Origin: Tretioscincus oriximinensis
Lineage: Eukaryota > Chordata > Lepidosauria > Squamata > Gymnophthalmidae
DNA length: 64,000 bases
Direction of reading: 5' to 3'
Assembly (NCBI GenBank): GCA_022410635.1
Contig: JAJVDF010000017.1
Coordinates: 2,207,599-2,271,598 of the forward strand
In this document: positions 57,241-64,000 of the stretch, piece by piece
Numbering within the stretch: the stretch's first letter is position 1
How the letters are laid out: every line of letters starts with the position of its first letter
Notes under the pieces: model-generated
What the model saw: the letters and a program-made list of their open reading frames with translations, nothing else
Told to the model about the DNA's origin: nothing
The model's database searches: none
Position numbers and translations under genes: made by a program

Positions 57241-59175
57241 GTAAGTTACATTTTGAGAAATAAAAATGTAGAGGGAGATGGGACTGAGTGCTATCTTATA
57301 CTATTGATTACTGGTCCAGAGTTTGGGCTACAGGAGCAGGGAAAATATAGAAAAGCCCACCATCATAGATGCCTATCTAAGACATATTTTAGTCCATGAA
57401 TACCAAATTACAGGCCAGTAATAGCAAATACTTTCTCCATTCATTATGGGTGTCTTCCTTTTTTTAAATTGTTCTCACAAAAGTGCTCTTTGTGCTACGC
57501 TTGGGCATTGTTCCATATGAAAGTTAAACTTAAAAGAAGATTAAGGCTGAGAGTTACTCGGTGGATACTATATACGTGAGGACTGTTGGCCCTGCCTAAG
57601 TCTTTTCCCTTCCACTCTCCTGCAAGTAAAAGTCTTTTCATAAAAGTATTGCCAGATGCTCTGCAGGGCAGGAAAGCTTTACTTTGTAGTTTGGATATGA
57701 TATTTAAAATTTATACATTGTTAGATGCCTGGATATTTATTTTGCATTTCTATTTATTTGCTAATGTCTTTGCATATTAGTTAACGGTCTCCCTGAATTT
57801 TGATTGGTAATTGCTTGTAAACTGTCTTGAGCATTTCATGGAAAAGGCAGTATGCAAATAAACAGATGATGATGAATAACTGAACTCCAATTTTGGAAAT
57901 TGCACACCAGTTCTGAATTAATAACTCGCTGTGTTAATAATTTGTCCCTGGCAAAATAATACTCTGCTGCATATACTAGTAATTAAATCCTTTCTCTTTC
58001 CTAGATGCTGTTGTGGTTGTGCATGGAGTTTTAAAGATTATTCATTATCTAAAATTGTTTACAATCTGTTGTGGTATTTGTGATGATTATAATTTTGAAA
58101 TGTCACTGCAGTCTCACAGCTGTGTGGGACAGAGATGCATGTGCATAATACGGCATCTCTGTGCATAGTAGGTAACATTTATTAACAAAAACACTTTACC
58201 GTAGATACTATTGTCCTGAAGCCATGACATCCTGTACTATAGGAGAGATTTCCCATAAGTGCCATTCCATACTTGCTTATACCTGGTCACCCATACACAT
58301 GCAATACAAGGGACCATATTTATTGAACTGCTTCACAGTTACTGGTTCACTCATTGTTGATAGTCTGGCCTATCCAGGATGGATGGGACATGCCAGCACT
58401 TGGTAGCCAAGCCTAGAAGTGGCTTTTTGTTCCAGAAGGCAAGAAAATAGAGAAAGAACTTAGATGACTTTTGGATCAGTCTACAGCCTGATTTGCCTTT
58501 ACCTGATTTAATCCAGTAGTGGATTAGCTTGATCTGTTTTAGGGTCTGTTTGCATAGGCTCAGTTATTCATTTTAGGCCCTCAATCAGTTTTGTTGTTCC
58601 AAGAAATACTGTTCCAAACTTCCAAATATCTTCATATTAAATTGCAGGAATCCTAGGGGAATTAAAACACAAATTATATAAACATAGTATTATTTGCCAA
58701 AAGTCATGGCCCTGGAATTTGCTTGTAAATGGTAAACCATAAAAAATCAGAACAGAAAAAAATACACGTGAACTTGGAAAGCATCCCTCTTTGGCCTTTG
58801 GGTACCATATTTTCACATCACAGCTGTTATCTTTGGTCTTTCTTTGACAGTTCCAGTTGGCTGTAATGATTGCAGAGGGAAGGATTTTTTAAAATAATAA
58901 ATAGGAAGGAATTATTTAAAAAACAAAAACCCTGCTATCAGAAGAAAACTTGAAGATTCTCTTACTTCCATTCTGATGGAATTTCTGCCTGTCTTGAAAA
59001 TACCAACAGGCAGGGTAGCTACAATATGCTGATGACATGACATTCAGAATTGGGCTGTTCTCATTACTACTATTCCTATTTCAGAAGAGAAGGAAATAGA
59101 ATGCTTAAAGTGGCCCTTCCTCCATGTGTAGATCCTGCTTTAGTACCTAAAAGATTAAAGTATAGAAAATAAATA
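57241..59175. other. No gene recognised
   Basis: 57795-57880 (GTAAACTGTCTTGAGCATTT, GCAGTATGCAAATAAACAGA) resembles a LINE/SINE 3' tail of the type GTAAACCGCCTTGAG, decayed. The rest is unique. Confidence 0.35.
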
Positions 59176-59497
59176 AAATAATGGAAAAACAAAGAAGAAG
59201 GAGGAAAAGAAGGTGGGGGAGGGGGAAGGAGAAGAAGGAGAACATATTGCTGAAGCGATGATGATAAATCATCATCATCATAATTTATAACATGCCTTTC
59301 ACCAAAGGGTGACACGCATAGCTTTTGTTGCTTTCTCTATAACAGACACCTTCTGAAGTCGGTATGGCTGAGAGAGTTCTGAAGAACTGTAATTGGCTCA
59401 TGGTCATCCATGTGATATTCTGGAGGAGGGTAGAATCAAACTAAGAAATTATCAAATAAGAATGCAGCACTTTAACCATTATACCAAACTGCCCCCT
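59176..59497 (-). mobile_element. tRNA-derived SINE (E1), full length with altered middle
   Basis: An AG-rich tail (AAGAAGGAGGAAAAGAAGGT), a TGATGATAAATCATCATCAT insert, CATGCCTTTCACCAAAGGGT, CTATAACAGACACCTTCTGA, GTCGGTATGGCTGAGAGAGT and the reversed head CACTTTAACCATTATACCAA. The ATC/ATG run at 59258-59280 forms a small palindrome within it. Confidence 0.8.
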
Positions 59498-59527
59498 AGA
59501 ATAACAATAGATGATCCAGTAGAATAT

Positions 59528-59600
59528 TCAGAGAAATAGCCATGTTAAACTGAATTCAGAATTAAAAACAAAGAGTACCACTGAGTTAGGAGTGAATTCT
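59528..59600 (+). mobile_element. Family G repeat, partial
   Basis: ATTCAGAGAAATAGCCATGT, TAAACTGAATTCAGAATTAA and AGAGTACCACTGAGTTAGGA match the start of the family G copy at 28107 with decay. Confidence 0.5.
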
Positions 59601-59759
59601 GGTAACTATATAGAAAAAAATGTTGATCCTGATGACTGGCAAAGCCAGTTTGATTGCTCCAAAGACTGTGCCTGAAACAGTCTGAAGAAATCATCGCTGT
59701 CCATTTTCAGAAGAGACTTATCAAACTATTCCCATAGAATCAATGCGACATCATTTTTT

Positions 59760-60740
59760 TCTGCAATTGCCTGGCATGAGTTTGCAAGTAAAACAGAGGT
59801 GGTCAAATGCCCTGTAAATCGTTTGTGCTCCTGCTCTTTAAGAGATAAACAGGGATGTATAAAACCTGGGAAAAAGAAGCCAGTTTTCCCTTTTGTGTGC
59901 CACTTCCCTGCTCACAGATACACCATTCTTAATACAAGCTTGTTCAATTTCATATTTGGTTAATATCCTGAAATAAATGAGGTTGCAATAAAGTCTTTTT
60001 CTCCTTTCCCTTTCTCTCCCCCCTCCTCACTACTGCATGCGGCAATGAATATCACACCCAGCAGGGTACAGGGGCACCTGGCTGTCCAGGCCCTGCGTAG
60101 CACAAAGCCATCTGGGGGTAATTACGGCAAGGTATTCTTTAAGGACCAGATGGGACCAAGGAACAGAAGCCCATACCCCTCCCAGTCATTTACAACATAA
60201 TTCCTTTCAATGATATACTTAATCCTCCCACCAGCTAAGCTTTTCAGCTTGCTGTTGTCACTGTTCCTTTATGTTAATTCAGCCGAGAGANGGGGTTGGG
60301 GGGGGGGGCAGAGAGAAAGGGGGAGTGAAATAGCAGGCCACTGGCAACTGAGGGGACTCAAAGAAATTATTCATCCTCAAATTGTTTCCCCTATAACAAG
60401 TACAGTAACATTTTTTAAGGGAGGAAAGGGGGAGAGTGGGTGAAGGGTGCTGAAATTATCCTGGAGAAGGTCACTGTGTTACACCAGCTGAGATTTATGC
60501 AGCCACCTGTTAGCCAGGCGGGTCCCCTGCTTGCTTCCCATGCATTTAACCAGTTTTAAAGAGTCCTTCCCTCCTCATTCACTGATTGGGCTCCTGACAT
60601 TCAAAATGGTCACATTTTGGGCCGATTTTACAATTGTGTGCCGTGCAGCAGCACCATGCAACTCAAATGAATCAAGGCTGCTCAATTTACTGAGGTGCCT
60701 TTTCACTTTTATGCCATTTGTAAAGCATTTCATTAAAATG
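59760..60740. other. Repeat-free segment, candidate conserved non-coding DNA
   Basis: No transposon sequence is recognisable across about 1 kb except a G-run near 60294-60308. Strings such as GGGGGTAATTACGGCAAGGT (60113-60132) and GCCATTTGTAAAGCATTTCA (60714-60733) have the texture of deeply conserved vertebrate enhancers. This is an impression, not an alignment. The GAA array begins right at its 3' edge. Confidence 0.3.
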
Positions 60741-60741
60741 G

Positions 60742-60868
60742 AGAAGAAGAAGAAGAAGAAGAAGAAGAAGAANAGAAGAAGAAGAAGAAGAAGAAGAAGA
60801 AGAAGAAGAAGAAGAAGAAGAAGAAGAAGAAGAAGAAGAAGAAGAAGAAGAAGAAGAAGAAGAAGAAG
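60742..60868. repeat. (GAA)n array
   Basis: About 42 nearly pure GAA units with one undetermined base at 60773. The flanking GCATTTTTATATGC after the array hints at a SINE 3' end, but the rest of a SINE is not visible. Poly-Arg, poly-Leu and poly-Ser frames here are artefacts. Confidence 0.95.
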
Positions 60869-61072
60869 GTGTTTCAAAGGCAACTGGCATTTTTATATGC
60901 TTCTGTTTTCATCACGTTGCAGATATACAACCTACATTGAGTCTACAGCTCAAATGAACACCTTTGGCCTGTTATTACTTTTACAGGTTATATTTTGCCA
61001 GATGCTTTTTACAATATAACGATAAGTGGAATTTTGCAAAGGTGTTTGTATATACAATACTGTGGCATGAAA
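60869..61072. other. No feature recognised
   Basis: Short unique interval. Confidence 0.4.
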
Positions 61073-61480
61073 CTATTTATTTATTTATTTACTGCCCTGT
61101 ACCTGAAGGTCCCTGTGTGGTTAACAATAAAACCCAAAACAACAGATTAAGACAGCAATATCTAAAATTAGGGAAGGGAGAGCAGTTTTTTTCAGCTAAA
61201 GGGAAGTCTAAAGAGGTTCAAGGGTTTTCTGAGTTCATACAGAGATGGTGATTGATGGACCTCAAGGGGAGGACTGTTCCATAGTTTGGGGGGCTACCAC
61301 GGAGAATGCCCTAGCCCTATATTCCCACCCTCCTTGCCACTGAGACAGACGGTACAGTCAGGAGGGCCTCCTCTGCCAATTGTAAAGCGTGGGCAAGGTT
61401 GAAATGGGATGAGGTGTTACTTTAGATATTTGGGGCCCAATTTTTTTAGGGCCTTATAGGTTATAGTTAATACCCTGAAT
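61073..61480 (-). mobile_element. Family F extended copy (LINE-like)
   Basis: TTATTTATTTATTTACTGCC, TGTACCTGAAGGTCCC and AACAATAAAACCCAAAACAA are followed by GGGGAGGACTGTTCCATAGT, GAATGCCCTAGCCCTA, GAGGGCCTCCTCTGCC and TTTTTTTAGGGCCTTATAGG. This order matches my memory of a common squamate LINE 3' region, in which a GTTCCA-box and an AGGGCTTTATAGGT box occur. It shows that family F tails are ends of a longer element. Confidence 0.55.
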
Positions 61481-62565
61481 AAATATTAATATCAATTAAC
61501 ATAGTCATTGTAGACAGTGCATTTTATGATATGTGACTTTCTGTACATTTCTGTTGATCTATAAGAAGCCTTATGATTCACATCATCTGCACAGGATTAA
61601 TGTATTCCAGATAAAGAAATTGTTACTATAATAGTTAATCTATGCAGCATAATCATTAATCACCAAAGATTGGAAATATGTAAACAATTTAACAATTGAC
61701 TAGTACAACATACAGGGGAAGATATTGATTAATTAATATTAAAACATTTTAAAGTCATGATGACGCATGAAGATATGGAATTAGACATATTTGTGACCCT
61801 AGTCTTCACATTATGGCTGGGAAGGATTTTTGAACACCAGATACAGAGTTGACTCAATGTGTCAAATACACTAGAGAAGAAGTATTAAGGGTAAGGGAAG
61901 AACAGGAACAGTAAAGTTCTTTGTATTTGTTCTGTGTGTTTTTTAAATAATAGATCGTCCCAGTAATGTTAAGATGTCCTATTGAGCCAAAGGCTTTGTG
62001 TATGTAATGACTATTTGCTTTTATTATTTACTATGTAAATTTCTAATGCAATAAGTCAAAAATATTTACACTTGACATAAAATCAAATTTCCCTGATAAT
62101 ATTTATGAAATATTTCACCTATTTGTTAAAACTGTAGTAAAAATTATAATCCTGGTTAAAGCAATTGATCTATATGTGTCTATATTTTCTGAAGCTATGC
62201 CAGGTTTTAAGCAAGTTACAATGATGTCTCTGGGAGTTAGGAAGTAATCTTTGTTGTAACATATTATTAAATAATATTTCCAAATGTGGGATTAAAAGAC
62301 TTCAGAGACCGCTGATGAAAATCTATCAGGCTCTGCGTCATTTATATTTTTCTCTTTATTTTGTTATATCTTGTCTTAAATAATGTCAGTCTAATATCTT
62401 AATCAGGTGAGACCAAATTAGATGATGATTTTAAAATATATTAGAAACAGTATATTTGGAATACAACTGATTATAAAGTCCCTTAAGAACTGTACTGTGC
62501 TCAAGTTATGAGATGAATGTGCCTTAAGACCAGGAATAAGATTTTTTAAAATGTTTCTTTAAATA
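61481..62565. other. No gene recognised
   Basis: AT-rich unique DNA. Confidence 0.4.
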
Positions 62566-62685
62566 GAATCATAGAGTTAGAAGGAACGTCCAGGGTCATT
62601 GGGACCAACCCCCTGCTCGATGCAGGATTCATTAAACAATCCCAGAAAGGTGACTGTCCAGTCTCTGTATAGAATCATAGAAGGC
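62566..62685 (-). mobile_element. CR1 3' end, octamer-type subfamily
   Basis: TAGAATCATAGAGTTAGAAG, then GACCAACCCCCTGCTCGATG, GATTCATTAAACAATCCCAG and GACTGTCCAGTCTCTGTA are the reverse of 3410-3530. A second TAGAATCATAGAAGG at 62670 follows the upstream break, so the tail motif occurs on both sides of the fragment. Confidence 0.9.
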
Positions 62686-62796
62686 TAACATTTTAGTCTT
62701 CAGTTGTTCATTCATTCAGAGATGTGCACCATGGTGAGGCATGATGCAGAAGCTAAAAACTTTGATCTTTCTCTGTTGTTCAACAGAGAGAAGACT

Positions 62797-63637
62797 TTGG
62801 CTGTGTTCACACAACAAGCTAAAAACCGGAATAAAGCTATATTCCGGAGTACAGCAATGGTGTGTCCCTATGCACCACGAAGCTATATTACGGAATATAC
62901 AACGGTGTGTCTGCACACGTATTCTTGAATTCCCATTGCACGCCGCTGCCTCCATCGCGTTGCTTCGGCTGTGCCCTACTTCCAGCCAGTCCTCCGCCTG
63001 CTTTCAGCGCTGTCAAATGGTTTGGCTGAGGCAAGGAGGAGGTCAGGAGATAGACAGGACGGCTTAGGAAAAGGCTTCTCGTGATACACAGCCAGCTCCG
63101 CCACATTGCTGCGGCTGTGCCCTCCTTCTACTCAGCCCTCCCCCTGCTTTTGGGGGCTGCTGCATGGAGATTGGCTCGGCGCAACGAAGGGGAACATTGA
63201 CAGATGTCCTGTCAACCTCCCCACCTCCTTCTCTTCACCTCAACCGAACCATTTGACAGCGAAGACATCCTGCTCATCACTTCGCGGGCTGGATCTCCAG
63301 GCAGCAGCCCCCAAAAGCAGTCGGAGGGCATCTTGGGCTTAGGAAAAGGCGGGCAGATTTCCCCAGTGAAGCAAGGAAGTGATGCTTCCTCCTGCCATCT
63401 CTCCCTTCCTGTCTCTTGCATTAATAATAAAGGAAGGGAGTGGCTACAAGATGACAGAGGTTGGCTGCGAGATTTCAGAGGTTCTCCACAATGATGCCTG
63501 ATATCCCAGCAATAGTTTATACTGGGATAAATGGTGTTTATTGCAGAAGGACTGGTGAAACACACTTAACACGTGTGCCCCGACCTTCCTTATGTTGCTA
63601 CAGCTGAGGAATAAAATAGCTGTGTGAACACAGCCTT
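62797..63637. mobile_element. Family D hAT-like element, copy 3 (long, GC-rich core)
   Basis: About 840 bases between TTTGGCTGTGTTCACACA and TGTGTGAACACAGCCTTT. The outer parts match copies 1 and 2 (AAGCTATATTCCGGAGTACA; ATATCCCAGCAATAGTTTAT). The centre, about 62930-63360, is GC-rich and internally repetitive: CGGCTGTGCCCTACTTCCAG and CGGCTGTGCCCTCCTTCTAC are direct repeats, while GCTGTCAAATGGTTTGGCTG at 63017 recurs inverted at 63238-63261. Overlapping frames within it are incidental. Confidence 0.75.
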
Positions 63638-63660
63638 TGAGGTCCATGGGTTAGCCGTAG

Positions 63661-64000
63661 AGAGGAATGAGTGCCCTCTACTGATCTCAGCTTCAGGGAA
63701 CCTAGTTGTTTGAAAACACTTTGCAGTTAAATAAATGGGGACCATCACAACTCGTGGGGAAGATAGAAAGTCTGTGGGACAAAAAAATAGCTTGTAAGCC
63801 ACTTTGAGTTCTTTGGGGTGAAAAAGTGGGTTATAAAAACCTAGTTCTTCCTCTTCTTCCTCTTCTTCTTCTACTTCTTGCTGTTGTTGTTGTTGCTGCT
63901 GCTGCTCTTCTTCTTCTTCTTCTTCTTCTTCTTCTTCTTCTTCTTCTTCTTCTTCTTCTTCTTCTTCTTCTTCTTCTTCTTCTTCTTCTTCTTCTTCTTC
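63661..64000 (+). mobile_element. tRNA-derived SINE (E2), 5' truncated, runs off the window
   Basis: AGTTGTTTGAAAACACTTTG, GGGACCATCACAACTCGTGG, GGGAAGATAGAAAGTC and CTTGTAAGCCACTTTGAGTT match E2. It ends GGGTGAAAAAGTGGGTTATA, with a tail of CTTCCT, TTG/CTG triplets and then a pure CTT array. The tRNA head is not recognisable. Confidence 0.8.
63906..64000. repeat. (CTT)n array, open at the window end
   Basis: At least 31 uninterrupted CTT units, preceded by a TTG/CTG block (63878-63905). The true length is unknown because the window stops inside it. Confidence 0.95.

Noticed and set aside
60531..61019. 162-codon frame with a poly-Arg run
   Set aside because: Most of it is the GAA array; the flanks are non-coding-looking sequence and the frame contains an undetermined base.
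63104..63565. Overlapping plus- and minus-strand frames near the GC-rich core
   Set aside because: They fall inside the family D element, overlap on both strands and have no recognised domains.

Overview
This is vertebrate nuclear DNA with no convincing host gene. The sequence is AT-rich, contains isolated single-base n calls, and is packed with interspersed repeats. The repeat mix points to a squamate reptile, plausibly a gecko or related lizard: CR1-type LINEs (one with a long open reverse transcriptase), L1 3' ends, a Bov-B-like fragment, many copies of a tRNA-derived SINE ending in (CTT)n, and several families of short inverted-repeat DNA transposons. Species assignment is inference from memory of these families; no search was run.

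Layout. 1-3.6 kb: unique DNA, then an internally deleted CR1. 3.8-9.9 kb: SINEs, a hAT-type MITE nested inside another element, and a three-motif triplet satellite. 9.9-15.3 kb: repeat-poor. 15.3-20 kb: an L1 stub with target duplication, then unique DNA. 20.06-22.68 kb: the best-preserved element, a CR1 LINE. 24.9-28.3 kb: a dense transposon nest including a mariner-like MITE inside a palindromic element. 30.1-30.7 kb: truncated L1. 30.9-32.3 kb: repeat-poor. 32.7-39.6 kb: further MITEs and a long hairpin. 39.7-41.2 kb: a composite of polypyrimidine tract, GC-rich body and minisatellite carrying a strong splice-site pair. 41.2-47 kb: mostly unique. 47-57 kb: MITE and SINE cluster with a CpG-dense 12-mer repeat. 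59.7-60.7 kb: sequence resembling conserved non-coding DNA. 61-64 kb: LINE-like fragments, a large hAT-like fold-back element, and a SINE whose CTT tail runs off the window.

Short family names used below: A = about 0.41 kb element with an ACTACAATTCCCAGCAT core (6 copies); C = palindromic element with GGCCCTTTC-type ends (7 copies); D = element with AAGGCTGYGTGCACA ends (3 copies); E1/E2 = two subfamilies of the tRNA-SINE; F = short LINE/SINE-like 3' tail with ACCTTCGGGTATAGGGCGGG followed by AAATn; G = short repeat containing GTGTTAGTC and AGACTAAC blocks.

No clear new genetic system was found. The most interesting items are family A, which has dispersed a ZNF143-like motif; the composite element at 39.7-41.2 kb; inverted-duplication junctions in family G; and SINE tails that have become long triplet arrays.
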